A stretch of DNA of 64,000 nt from assembly GCA_049601915.1 (NCBI GenBank), contig JBMYRB010000004.1, positions 1-64,000 on the forward strand, written 5' to 3'. The stretch is from UBA8079 sp049601915. Lineage in GTDB: Bacteria > Pseudomonadota > Alphaproteobacteria > UBA6615. Under the pieces are notes generated by a model, which saw only the letters and a list, made by a program, of their open reading frames with translations, was not told the DNA's origin and made no database searches. Shown piece by piece: positions 24,113-32,643 of the stretch. Made by a program: the position numbers and the translations under genes. How positions within the stretch are numbered: the stretch's first letter is position 1; every line of letters begins with the position of its first letter.

Positions 24113-25123
24113 TTGATGGATCATTTCGAGTCCGCCGGCGATGCGATTGACGCCCTGCCCGATTTCGCAGGCCGCGCGGGCAAACAAAACATTAACATCG
24201 GCAGCGCCGATGATGCCGACGCGGAATTGGCACGGCTCGCCGAACTCGACGCGCGGAACGTCACCCTGGGAGAACCGGACTACCCGAGCGCGCCTGCAGC
24301 CATCGACGACGCGTCACATGTCATCTCCGTACGCGGCGATATTTCGGCGCTCACCAGAACCGGTATCGCGATCGTCGGCGCGCGAAACGCATCGGCGAAC
24401 GGCCGCATGCTCGCCGAAATTCTAGCATCCGAATTATCGGGCGATCGAGATGTCGTCATCGTTTCCGGCCTGGCGCGGGGGATCGATGCGGCGGCTCATG
24501 CCGGCTCTATCGACAGCGACGGTGCGACCATCGCCGTCATGGCGGGCGGGGTCGATATCGTCTATCCGCCGGAAAACGAAGAACTGTATCGAAATATTAT
24601 CGAGACCGGGGCCATCGTCAGCGAGATGCCGCCCGGCCTGAAACCCCTGGCGCGTCATTTTCCCCGCCGCAATCGCATTGTGTCTGGCCTTTCGCTGGCC
24701 ATTATCGTCGTGGAAGCTGCACAACGATCCGGCTCGCTGATCACGGCGCGGCTGGCCGGCGAGCAAGGCCGCGTGGTGCTCTCAGTCCCCGGCTCTCCGC
24801 TTGATCCACGTTCTTTCGGTGCGAACCATCTGATCCGCAATGCCGAAGACGTGTTCAAGGCGGTTCGTCCAATATTGACAGCGTCAACCGGGCGCACAGA
24901 AACACCGTCGTCGACGCCCCCAACACCGGTCTTCGATCTGAATTTACCGAGTACCGAAAGCCGCGAAACGGTGATTTCATGTTTGTCGCCTAAGCCCGTC
25001 GCGGTTGACGAAATCGTTCGGCGGTGCCAATTAACCGCCCCTGTCGTCCGGATAATCCTGCTCGAACTCGAATTGGCGGGACGTTTGGAACGGCATCCGG
25101 GCAACCGTGTCGCAGCCTGCTGA
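24113..25123 (+). CDS. dprA: DNA processing protein DprA, translated from an internal start after a premature stop
   Basis: DprA loads RecA on incoming single-stranded DNA in natural transformation. The Rossmann-like core is intact: IAIVGARNASANGRMLA (about 88-104), VSGLARGIDAAAHAGS near 123-138, AVMAGGVDIVYPPEN near 146-160, SEMPPG, FPRRNRIVSGLS and SGSLITARLAGEQGR near 210-224; a C-terminal winged-helix region (about 285-336) follows. The first 40 or so residues, the helix-hairpin-helix/SAM part, are cut off by an in-frame TAG at 24104. TTG at 24113 or ATG at 24116, with GCGAGAG just upstream, would give a protein lacking only that edge. Downstream gene topA begins 65 bases later. Confidence 0.85.
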   Translation: MMDHFESAGDAIDALPDFAGRAGKQNINIGSADDADAELARLAELDARNVTLGEPDYPSAPAAIDDASHVISVRGDISALTRTGIAIVGARNASANGRMLAEILASELSGDRDVVIVSGLARGIDAAAHAGSIDSDGATIAVMAGGVDIVYPPENEELYRNIIETGAIVSEMPPGLKPLARHFPRRNRIVSGLSLAIIVVEAAQRSGSLITARLAGEQGRVVLSVPGSPLDPRSFGANHLIRNAEDVFKAVRPILTASTGRTETPSSTPPTPVFDLNLPSTESRETVISCLSPKPVAVDEIVRRCQLTAPVVRIILLELELAGRLERHPGNRVAAC

Positions 25124-25187
25124 CGAAATTCGGAGCGCGCATAAACGCCCTTGTGAGCAAACGTAGATTAAGCGGAATCCTCTCTGC

Positions 25188-27869
25188 ATGAACGTCGTCG
25201 TCGTCGAATCGCCCTCCAAGGCCAAGACCATCAACAAGTATCTTGGTGATGCGTACACCGTGCTGGCCTCCTACGGACATGTGCGCGACCTGCCACCGAA
25301 AGACGGCTCGGTCCGGCCAGATGAAGATTTCGATATGGACTGGACGATCGATGCCCGCTCCGAAAAACAGGTCAGTGCCATTGTCGACGCCCTTGACGGC
25401 GCCGAGACCCTCTATCTCGCGACCGATCCGGATCGCGAGGGCGAGGCGATCTCCTGGCATATCGAGCAACTCCTGCGTGACCGGGGACTGCTGCATGACA
25501 TCGACGTCAAACGCGTGGTGTTCAACGAGATCACGAAGGGCGCGGTTCAGGATGCATTCAACCATCCACGCAGCCTGAACAACGAACTCGTTGAGGCCTA
25601 TCTCGCGCGGCGTGCACTCGATTATCTCGTCGGCTTCAACCTTTCGCCGGTGCTCTGGCGCAAATTGCCGGGCTCCCGCTCCGCCGGTCGCGTGCAGTCG
25701 GTGGCACTACGCCTCATCTGCGAGCGCGAGGCCGAGATCGAGGCCTTCAAGGCGCGCGAATACTGGTCCATCGAGGTCGGTTTGAACAGCGCCCAGGGTT
25801 CGCCCTACCAAGCGCGCCTCGTCGAACGAAACGGCCAGAAGCTGGAGCGTTTCGACATCGCCGATGAAGGTGCTGCCAACGCCGCCAAGAGTGACGTCGA
25901 GGCTGCCAGTTTCAAGATCGCCTCGATCGAGAAGAAACGTACCCGGCGCAATCCCCAGCCGCCATTCACGACATCGACCTTGCAACAGGAAGCCTCGCGC
26001 AAGCTCGGCTTCGGCACATCCCAGACCATGCGGGTGGCCCAACGTCTTTATGAAGGTGTCGAGATTGACGGCGAGACCGTCGGCCTTATCACTTACATGC
26101 GAACCGATAGCGTCACGCTGAGCCAGGAAGCCATCGCATCCTGTCGAAACATAATTGATCAGGATTTCGGCGGCGACTACCTACCGGAAAAACCGCGTGT
26201 TTACCGAACCAAAGCGAAAAATGCCCAGGAAGCCCATGAAGCGGTGCGCCCCACCGATCTGTCCCGCCGCCCGGCAAACCTGAAAAACACGCTCGATAGC
26301 GACCTGTTCCGCCTCTACGAACTGATCTGGCGCCGTACAATGGCCTCGGAAATGGCCGAAGCCCAGATTGACCGAGTCGCTGTGGAGCTGCGCTCGGCAG
26401 AATCACAACTGGCGCTGCGGGCCAACGGTCAAACCATTGCCTTCGACGGTTTCCTGAAGCTCTACCGCGAGGAAAAGGACGATCCGGCAACCGGCGAGGG
26501 CGAGAACAGCGACAGCGACGACGAACGCCGGCTGCCGCCACTCGACGAAGGCGAAGCCGCCGCCGTCCGCGAGGTCTCGCCCGAACAGCATTTCACTCAG
26601 CCGCCCCCGCGTTATTCCGAGGCGAGCCTCGTCAAGACGATGGAAGAGCTGGGGATCGGCCGCCCCTCGACCTACGCGTCGATCATCCAGGTCCTGCAGG
26701 ACCGGAAATACGTCCAGCTCGACCGCAAGAGGTTCATGCCGGAAGATCAGGGCCGCCTCGTCACGACTTTCCTGAGCAGCTTCTTCGAACGCTACGTGCA
26801 ATATGATTTCACGGCACAGATGGAAGAACGCCTGGATGATATCTCCGGCGGGCGCATCGACTGGAAAGCAGTCCTGCGCGAGTTCTGGCAGGATTTCTCG
26901 AGTGCCATCGATGGGACCGCAGAACTGCGGGTACGATCCGTTCTGGACACGCTCGACGAAGAACTCGGACCACATTTTTTCCCGACCCGCGAAGACGGCA
27001 CTGATGCTCGTGTCTGCCCGGCTTGCAGCGAGGGTCGGCTTGGGTTGCGTCTGGGCAAGCATGGTCCGTTCGTGGGTTGCTCCAATTATCCCGAGTGCAC
27101 ATACACCCGCAAACTCGCCGTCGACGGCGGTGACGATGAAACAGCCGATCTGGCCAACGGCCCGCGCGAACTTGGCAAGGACCCGGAGACGGGCAAGGAT
27201 GTGTCCCTGCGCAAGGGGCCCTATGGCCTGTATGTGCAGCTGGGCGAGCCCGAAGGCGAAGGCAAAAAAGCGACCAAGCCAAAACGCACCTCGATACCCG
27301 ACGGCTACACGCTGGATGAAATCGAGCTCGAGCTCGCGCTGGGCCTGCTGGCACTGCCGCGCGATATCGGCCCTCACCCCGAGGATGCTGTGGTCATCCA
27401 GGCCGGGATCGGCCGGTACGGCCCGTATGTAAAACACGGCACCGTCTACGCCTCGCTACCCGATCCGCGGGAAGTTCTGACCGTCGGCCTCAATCGTGCC
27501 GTCACGGTCCTCGCAGAAAAGGGCAAGGGACGTCGCGGCCGCGCAGCACCGCTCAAGGAGCTGGGCAACCATCCCGACGACGAAAAGCCGGTCACCGTGC
27601 ATGACGGCCGTTACGGCCCCTATGTGAAACATGGCAAGATCAACGCCACGATCCCCAAGGCGGTCGATCCACAGGATGTGACCCTCGAAGTGGCGGTCGA
27701 GTTGATTGCGGCCCGGGCGGCAAAAGCCAAGGCGGCACCGGCCAAGAAGAAGCCGGCGAAGAAACCCGCCAAGAAAAAGGCGGCCGCGAAGAAGAAGAGC
27801 ACGGCGAAAAAGCCTGCCGCCAAGAAAGCTGCCGCCACAAAGGCAGACCCCGCGCCGAGCGCGGACTAG
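25188..27869 (+). CDS. topA: DNA topoisomerase I with lysine/alanine-rich tail
   Basis: Type IA topoisomerase (893 aa) that relaxes negative supercoils. Domain order: Toprim (about 1-120) starting VVVESPSKAKTINKYLG with the metal-binding DPDREGE near 80-86; the core with the nucleophile Y303 in GLITYMRTDS; one four-cysteine zinc finger (about 609-635, CPAC...GCSNYPEC); several C-terminal topo-C repeats with the recurring GRYGPYVKHG element (about 740-750 and 803-812); and a tail from about 843 made of repeated K-P-A-K-K and A-A-K-K units. The tail is histone H1-like and common in alphaproteobacterial TopA, where it increases DNA binding. It ends in a TAG codon ten bases before rnr. Confidence 0.97.
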   Translation: MNVVVVESPSKAKTINKYLGDAYTVLASYGHVRDLPPKDGSVRPDEDFDMDWTIDARSEKQVSAIVDALDGAETLYLATDPDREGEAISWHIEQLLRDRGLLHDIDVKRVVFNEITKGAVQDAFNHPRSLNNELVEAYLARRALDYLVGFNLSPVLWRKLPGSRSAGRVQSVALRLICEREAEIEAFKAREYWSIEVGLNSAQGSPYQARLVERNGQKLERFDIADEGAANAAKSDVEAASFKIASIEKKRTRRNPQPPFTTSTLQQEASRKLGFGTSQTMRVAQRLYEGVEIDGETVGLITYMRTDSVTLSQEAIASCRNIIDQDFGGDYLPEKPRVYRTKAKNAQEAHEAVRPTDLSRRPANLKNTLDSDLFRLYELIWRRTMASEMAEAQIDRVAVELRSAESQLALRANGQTIAFDGFLKLYREEKDDPATGEGENSDSDDERRLPPLDEGEAAAVREVSPEQHFTQPPPRYSEASLVKTMEELGIGRPSTYASIIQVLQDRKYVQLDRKRFMPEDQGRLVTTFLSSFFERYVQYDFTAQMEERLDDISGGRIDWKAVLREFWQDFSSAIDGTAELRVRSVLDTLDEELGPHFFPTREDGTDARVCPACSEGRLGLRLGKHGPFVGCSNYPECTYTRKLAVDGGDDETADLANGPRELGKDPETGKDVSLRKGPYGLYVQLGEPEGEGKKATKPKRTSIPDGYTLDEIELELALGLLALPRDIGPHPEDAVVIQAGIGRYGPYVKHGTVYASLPDPREVLTVGLNRAVTVLAEKGKGRRGRAAPLKELGNHPDDEKPVTVHDGRYGPYVKHGKINATIPKAVDPQDVTLEVAVELIAARAAKAKAAPAKKKPAKKPAKKKAAAKKKSTAKKPAAKKAAATKADPAPSAD

Positions 27870-27878
27870 CCAACCGGC

Positions 27879-30125
27879 TTGGCCAAACGCAAATCAAGCG
27901 AGGCGGAAGCGGGCAGCTTGCCCGACAAGCAGGCGATTCTGGAGTTTCTTCGTGCCGGCGTCGACGCCCAGCCCACCCGCGAAATCGCGCGCCATTTTGC
28001 GCTAAAGGGTGCCCAACGCACCGAACTGCGCCACCGCCTTCGTGAACTAAAGGATTCCGGTCGCATTGAACGGGTTCAGGGTCGACGCTGGAGGCTCGCC
28101 GACGCCCTGCCTCCGGTCGCGCTACTTGAGGTCGTGGCTATAGATTCCGACGGCGAGTTGCAGGTCAAACCCGTCGATCACCGCGCAGACACAGCGCTGC
28201 TCGAGATCGAGGTCCTTCGCGCGCCACGCAGCATGGCCGCGCCCGGGCCCGGTGACCGCTTTCTCGCACGGATGTCGCCCCGTGGCGACAACCGCTACAC
28301 CGCACAACCCCTGCGCGCCGCCCAGAGCGAAGCCGAGACAATCGTCGGCCAGCATCGGATCGGTCAGGGCGGCGGCCGCATTCTACCTCTCGAACGCGGC
28401 CGGCGCGATGAGTTCGCTGTGGCCCCCACGAACGACGTCGCGGCACAGGACGGGGATCTGGTGGTATTCGAAATTCTACCGGCCCGCCGCCAGGGCATGA
28501 CCCAGGCGCGTATCATTGAAAACCTCGGCGCCGGCGATGCACCCGGTGCGATCAGCCGGATCGCCATCCATCGGGCGGGTATTCCGGTGCAGTTCCCCGA
28601 CGCCGTCATCGCCGACGCCGGGGCGGCCCTGCCGCCGGTTCTGGGCGAGCGCGTGGACCTGCGCGATTTGCCGTTGGTCACGATCGACGGCGCCGATGCG
28701 CGGGATTTAGACGACGCCGTTTTCGCCGAGCCGGATACAACCCGAAGCTCGGATGGCGGCTGGCACATCGTCGTCGCAATCGCGGATGTCGCCGCCTATG
28801 TCACGCCGGACAGCGCGCTCGACCGCGAGGCATACAAACGCGGCAACTCCGCCTACTTTCCCGATCTCGTCGTTCCCATGTTGCCGGAGACGCTCTCGAA
28901 CGGCCTGTGTTCGCTCCGCCCCGACGAAGACCGTGCCTGCCTGGCGGCCGACCTGTGGATCGGTCCCGACGGCGATCTGCGATCTTTCAAGTTTAGCCGC
29001 GGCCTCATGCGATCCGCCGCACGCCTGACCTACGAAGAGGTACAAGCCGCACGTGATGCCAACACGGACCCGGTCGCGCCGGGTCATTTCGCCAATCTGT
29101 ACGGCGCCTACAAAGCATTGTCGGAAGCGCGGCGCGTCCGCGGCGCACTGAATCTCGAATTGCCCGAACGCCGGGTTATCCTCGACGACGCGGGTCGGGT
29201 AGCGGACATCGTGCCGGTCATCCGGCTCGACAGTCACCGGCTGATCGAGGAATTCATGATCGCGGCGAACGTCGCTGCAGCGCGTGAACTCAAAAAGCGC
29301 GGGCAGCCGGTGATGTTCCGTATTCATGACGAATCGTCACTGGAAAAACTCGAAGATCTGCGTGACGCCCTAGCGGGATTCGGGATCAAGATGACCCGCG
29401 GCGGTATATCTCGGCCAGGTGATTTCAATGGTATTCTCGCCCGGGTCCGAGGCGAGGCGCATGAAGGTTCCGTCAACGAGCTCATTCTCCGGGCCCAGAT
29501 GCAGGCGGCCTACAGCCCCGACAATGTCGGTCATTTCGGGCTCGGTTTGCGTGACTACGCCCATTTTACCTCACCAATCCGCCGCTACGCCGACCTGCTG
29601 GTACACCGCGCTTTGATTCGGGGATTGGGGCTTGGTGATGGCGGTCTGGACGACAATCAGGCCAATCGCTTCGAGGAACTTGGTGACCATATTTCAAAAA
29701 CCGAGCGTCGCGCGGTGGTCGCGGAACGCGATGCCAACGACCGCTTCACCGCCGCCTACCTCGCCGGGCATATTGGATCCAATTTCACCGGCACCATTCG
29801 TGGGATTACACGGTCCGGACTGTTCGTTGCGATCGACGATAAGGGTGCGGAGGGTTTCGTTCCCGCATCGCGGCTTCCGGGCGGGCGGCCTCGCTTCCAT
29901 GCGCGCACACAAACGATCGAATCCCCCGGTGGCGGCACCTATCGACTGGGCGATGCCGTCGAAATTCGGGTATCCGAAGCCGATGGACTGCGCGGCGCAT
30001 CCATCTTTGACCTGATGGACAGCGGCGTGTCTTCCAACGAGAAAAACAGGCATGCCGCGCGCAAGGGCCGGTCCGGGCGCAAGCGTCCCGACAAACGCCA
30101 CAAGAAGCGGCAGCGACGGCGTTAA
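27879..30125 (+). CDS. rnr: Ribonuclease R
   Basis: A 748-residue 3'-5' exoribonuclease of the RNB family, able to degrade structured RNA. The N-terminal winged helix is seen in ILEFLRAGVDAQPTREIARHFALKG (parts, residues about 21-45), cold-shock domains follow, the RNB catalytic centre is DGADARDLDDAVF near 266-278 (the four acidic residues), and an S1 domain occupies about 640-715 (FTGTIRGITRSGLFVAI). The last 30 residues are a basic tail rich in K and R, as in other RNase R proteins. Translation starts at TTG 27879, ten bases after topA, with no better in-frame start; an S41 protease gene follows after 75-84 bases. Confidence 0.95.
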   Translation: MAKRKSSEAEAGSLPDKQAILEFLRAGVDAQPTREIARHFALKGAQRTELRHRLRELKDSGRIERVQGRRWRLADALPPVALLEVVAIDSDGELQVKPVDHRADTALLEIEVLRAPRSMAAPGPGDRFLARMSPRGDNRYTAQPLRAAQSEAETIVGQHRIGQGGGRILPLERGRRDEFAVAPTNDVAAQDGDLVVFEILPARRQGMTQARIIENLGAGDAPGAISRIAIHRAGIPVQFPDAVIADAGAALPPVLGERVDLRDLPLVTIDGADARDLDDAVFAEPDTTRSSDGGWHIVVAIADVAAYVTPDSALDREAYKRGNSAYFPDLVVPMLPETLSNGLCSLRPDEDRACLAADLWIGPDGDLRSFKFSRGLMRSAARLTYEEVQAARDANTDPVAPGHFANLYGAYKALSEARRVRGALNLELPERRVILDDAGRVADIVPVIRLDSHRLIEEFMIAANVAAARELKKRGQPVMFRIHDESSLEKLEDLRDALAGFGIKMTRGGISRPGDFNGILARVRGEAHEGSVNELILRAQMQAAYSPDNVGHFGLGLRDYAHFTSPIRRYADLLVHRALIRGLGLGDGGLDDNQANRFEELGDHISKTERRAVVAERDANDRFTAAYLAGHIGSNFTGTIRGITRSGLFVAIDDKGAEGFVPASRLPGGRPRFHARTQTIESPGGGTYRLGDAVEIRVSEADGLRGASIFDLMDSGVSSNEKNRHAARKGRSGRKRPDKRHKKRQRRR

Positions 30126-30209
30126 CCGATTGGTGCCGGTTTCCGTTACGATATAGCCCGCCGACATCCACCCTTTACCCGAACACCGCGCGCGCGATAT
30201 GTGAAGCAT

Positions 30210-31781
30210 ATGAACGACTTGAAGAAAAAATTCGCGTTGACCCGAAGGACTGTCTTGCTGGTCGTCGCGCTCGTTCTCGCGGCCTGTGTCCGGACCGGAC
30301 CGGATGTCGATGCCGGATATTCGGACAGTTATAGCCGCGAAATGTTCGACACGGGCTACAGCTTCATCAACGACCGATACATCGCGGACGTGTCTCTACG
30401 GGACCTGAGCATGAGCGGGTTGGCAGGGTTGCATCAGATCGATTCCAATCTCGATATACGCCGCACAGATCAGAACATCGAAGTCCTCTATCGCAACCTG
30501 GCGGTCGGCCGTCTCGCCACGCCCCGAAGTGACGACCCGGAGGTCTGGAGTCAGACGACCGTCGAAGCAATATCGATCGCCCGCGAAGCCTCTCCCTCAC
30601 TTGCCGACGCGCGTGCCGAGACTGTCTTCAAGGCCGTCTTCGATGGCGTGTTATCTCCGCTGGATAAGTTTTCACGATATGACGATGCGGAGACCGCCAA
30701 CGAAAAACGCGCCTTTCGTGACGGGTTCGGCGGGATCGGCGTGACGATCGCCAAGAAAGAAAGCGACGCGTTGATCCTGTCTGTCACCCCCGGAGGCCCG
30801 GCGGCAAAGGCCGGCATACGCGATCAGGACCGGATCACCCATGTCGGGGGAGAGTCGATCGCGGGCTGGAAACAGCGTCAACTCATCGAGACCCTTCGCG
30901 GACCGGCCAACAGCCCCGTAAGCTTCACGATCGCGCGCAAAGGAAGTCCCGCACCGATACCGGTCATGGTCGTCCGACAGCATGTGGTGCCCGAGACCGT
31001 CGAAACCCGGCGCGAAAACGGCATCGCGATCATTCGTCTGATCGGCTTCAACGTCGGTTCCGCCAAGGACCTTCGTCGCCTTGTACAACAGGAGATGCGC
31101 AGCCCTAACGGCCCGCCGACGGGTTTTGTTCTCGACCTTCGCTCGAACCCGGGAGGCCGGCTGGATGTATCTATCGACGTGGCGGACATCTTCCTTGAAA
31201 ACGGCAACATCATCGCCACCCGCGGTCGGCATCCCAACAGCCAGCAGGCGTTCTCCGCTTCCCAGGGAGACGCGGCCGGCCAACGACCGATCGTGGTTCT
31301 GATCAATGGCAATTCGGCCTCTGCGGCGGAGGTCGTCGCCGCGGCAATGCAGGACCACGGCCGCGCGGTCGTTATCGGCACCAACTCCTTCGGCAAGGGA
31401 ACGGTGCAGTCCGTGCTGCGCCTGCCCAACAACGGCGAAATCACCCTCACATGGTCACGAATCCTCGCACCATCCGGGTACAGAATTCATGAACTAGGCG
31501 TCCTGCCGACCGTCTGCACCCACGGCGGCGGCGACCTGAAATCCGTCGATGCGCTGGTGCCGGCCGTTCGCGATGAACAAAATGTTCTCGCCGGGCAGTT
31601 CGGAAACTGGCGCGCAACCGGCAACGCCGATACCGCCGACCGGGCCGGCCTGCGGCGAATTTGCCCGTCCGACGGGGGCGCACCCGATGTCGATGTCTCC
31701 CTGGCAACGGCAATAATCGGCGATCCCGGCCTTTACGCCTCCCTTTTGCACCAGGGCGATACGTCTGTCGCGCACCGCTAA
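30210..31781 (+). CDS. S41 family C-terminal processing peptidase (CtpA-like) lipoprotein
   Basis: A periplasmic protease of about 523 residues anchored as a lipoprotein: the signal ends LVALVLAAC, a good lipobox. Order: helical N-terminal region, PDZ domain (about 170-245; GFGGIGVTIAKKESDALILS and GGPAAKAGIRDQDRI), then the catalytic domain with nucleophile S371 in GNSASAAEVVA and general base K396 in TNSFGKGTVQS; the 25-residue spacing matches CtpA/D1P enzymes. I use the ATG at 30210 rather than the GTG at 30201; either leaves the signal intact. It follows rnr and precedes rpmG, whose own promoter begins just inside the end of this gene. Substrates are unknown but such enzymes trim envelope hydrolases or photosystem proteins. 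Confidence 0.92.
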   Translation: MNDLKKKFALTRRTVLLVVALVLAACVRTGPDVDAGYSDSYSREMFDTGYSFINDRYIADVSLRDLSMSGLAGLHQIDSNLDIRRTDQNIEVLYRNLAVGRLATPRSDDPEVWSQTTVEAISIAREASPSLADARAETVFKAVFDGVLSPLDKFSRYDDAETANEKRAFRDGFGGIGVTIAKKESDALILSVTPGGPAAKAGIRDQDRITHVGGESIAGWKQRQLIETLRGPANSPVSFTIARKGSPAPIPVMVVRQHVVPETVETRRENGIAIIRLIGFNVGSAKDLRRLVQQEMRSPNGPPTGFVLDLRSNPGGRLDVSIDVADIFLENGNIIATRGRHPNSQQAFSASQGDAAGQRPIVVLINGNSASAAEVVAAAMQDHGRAVVIGTNSFGKGTVQSVLRLPNNGEITLTWSRILAPSGYRIHELGVLPTVCTHGGGDLKSVDALVPAVRDEQNVLAGQFGNWRATGNADTADRAGLRRICPSDGGAPDVDVSLATAIIGDPGLYASLLHQGDTSVAHR

Positions 31782-31794
31782 TTCCCTTCACCGC

Positions 31795-31822
31795 TTGACT
31801 TGAGCGGGTTGCAAGGTATCTT
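31795..31822 (+). promoter_or_regulatory. Sigma-70-like promoter of rpmG
   Basis: TTGACT (31795-31800) and TATCTT (31817-31822) with a 16-base spacer, 34 bases before the rpmG start at 31856. A short leader with AGGA at 31843-31846 serves as ribosome binding site. Confidence 0.65.
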
Positions 31823-31855
31823 CCCGGCCAGATTTAAAGCCTCAGGACAAAAACC

Positions 31856-32023
31856 ATGGCGAAACCCGCTACCATCCTTGTAAAACTCGTCAGTTCGGCG
31901 GACACCGGTTACTATTATGTCACGAAGAAGAATCCGCGACAGAAGCCGGAGAAGCTTGAGATGCGCAAGTACGACCCGGTCGTGCGCAAGCATGTGACAT
32001 TCAAGGAAGAGAAGATGAAATAG
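31856..32023 (+). CDS. rpmG: 50S ribosomal protein L33
   Basis: A 55-residue L33 of the cysteine-free (C-) type: MAKPATILVKLVSSADTGYY, then YVTKKNPRQKPEKLEMRKYD and a lysine-rich end KHVTFKEEKMK. All landmarks match alphaproteobacterial L33 and the length is exactly the family's. It lies between the CtpA-like gene and the convergent divK, the standard alphaproteobacterial position. It has its own promoter at 31795-31822 and an intrinsic terminator after the TAG stop. Confidence 0.97.
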   Translation: MAKPATILVKLVSSADTGYYYVTKKNPRQKPEKLEMRKYDPVVRKHVTFKEEKMK

Positions 32024-32061
32024 CAAGTTGGGACACCCGGCCATCCGGATGGCCACGATGC

Positions 32062-32089
32062 AAAAGCCGTCCATTGGGCGGCTTTTTTT
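32062..32089 (+). terminator. Intrinsic terminator of rpmG
   Basis: AAAA, then a GC-rich stem GCCGTCC / GGGCGGC (32066-32082, one G-U pair, three-base ATT loop), then seven T residues. Textbook Rho-independent terminator 39 bases after the rpmG stop; its AAAA side would also slow transcription from the convergent divK side. Confidence 0.85.
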
Positions 32090-32126
32090 CATGGCGCGAT
32101 GGTAGACGCGGCACGCGGTCATTGAT

Positions 32127-32222
32127 TTAGGCGTCGATAAATTTCTGTACCGTTTCGAGGAACTCGGAAACCGAGATCGGCTTGGCAATATAGGCCTCGC
32201 AACCACCCTGCCGGATCTTTAC
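32127..32222 (-). pseudogene. divK: Severed 3' segment of divK, in frame after a premature TAG
   Basis: Continuing the divK frame past the TAG at 32223-32225 gives VKIRQGGCEAYIAKPISVSE and then FLETVQKFIDA to a TAA at 32127. This is the normal end of DivK, including the conserved KPIS lysine of the receiver beta-5 strand. The reading frame is conserved across the stop, so the defect is a single codon change, most simply GAG to TAG. Confidence 0.7.
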
Positions 32223-32495
32223 CTAATCGCCCTTCATGGCAAAGGCGGTCACGGCGATCACAGGGATATCTCGAAGCTTATCATCTTCTTTGATCCACTT
32301 CGTGACCTCCAGCCCCGAGACTTCCGGCAACTGGATATCCATCAAGATAAGATCGGGATGATGTTCGCGGGCCAGCTGGAGCGCTTCGCGGCCGTCCTTG
32401 GTCTGGAGGGTATTATATCCCTGCGCTTCCAGCAGATCGTGGAAGAGCTTCATGTTCAATTCATTGTCTTCGACGATGAGTACGGTCTTGGACAT
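32223..32495 (-). CDS. divK: DivK-type single-domain response regulator, interrupted by an in-frame TAG
   Basis: DivK is the phosphorylated receiver protein that controls the polar kinase network and cell-cycle progression through PleC and DivJ in alphaproteobacteria. The protein begins MSKTVLIVEDNELNMKLFHD; acidic pocket E9-D10, phospho-acceptor D53 in LILMDIQLP, and the T/S switch in VIAVTAFAMKGD are all present. After ...KGD a TAG (32225-32223) replaces the codon for the usual Glu, removing about 31 residues including the essential beta-5 lysine. The remaining 90 residues should not fold as an active receiver. Convergent with rpmG. The start at 32495 is chosen over 32516, which adds seven non-family residues. 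Confidence 0.82.
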   Translation of the reverse strand: MSKTVLIVEDNELNMKLFHDLLEAQGYNTLQTKDGREALQLAREHHPDLILMDIQLPEVSGLEVTKWIKEDDKLRDIPVIAVTAFAMKGD

Positions 32496-32643
32496 GACCA
32501 GCCTGACATAGTTCAAAAAATGCCTAGCTTTCCCTCACAATTTTCTCCATGAGCCGTCTGTTCCCCCGACGTGGCGCGGACTCGCTATGAAAAATGGATA
32601 ATAATGCTGCAAAAGTCCAAAGCTAGCCTCGACCCCCATCGAC

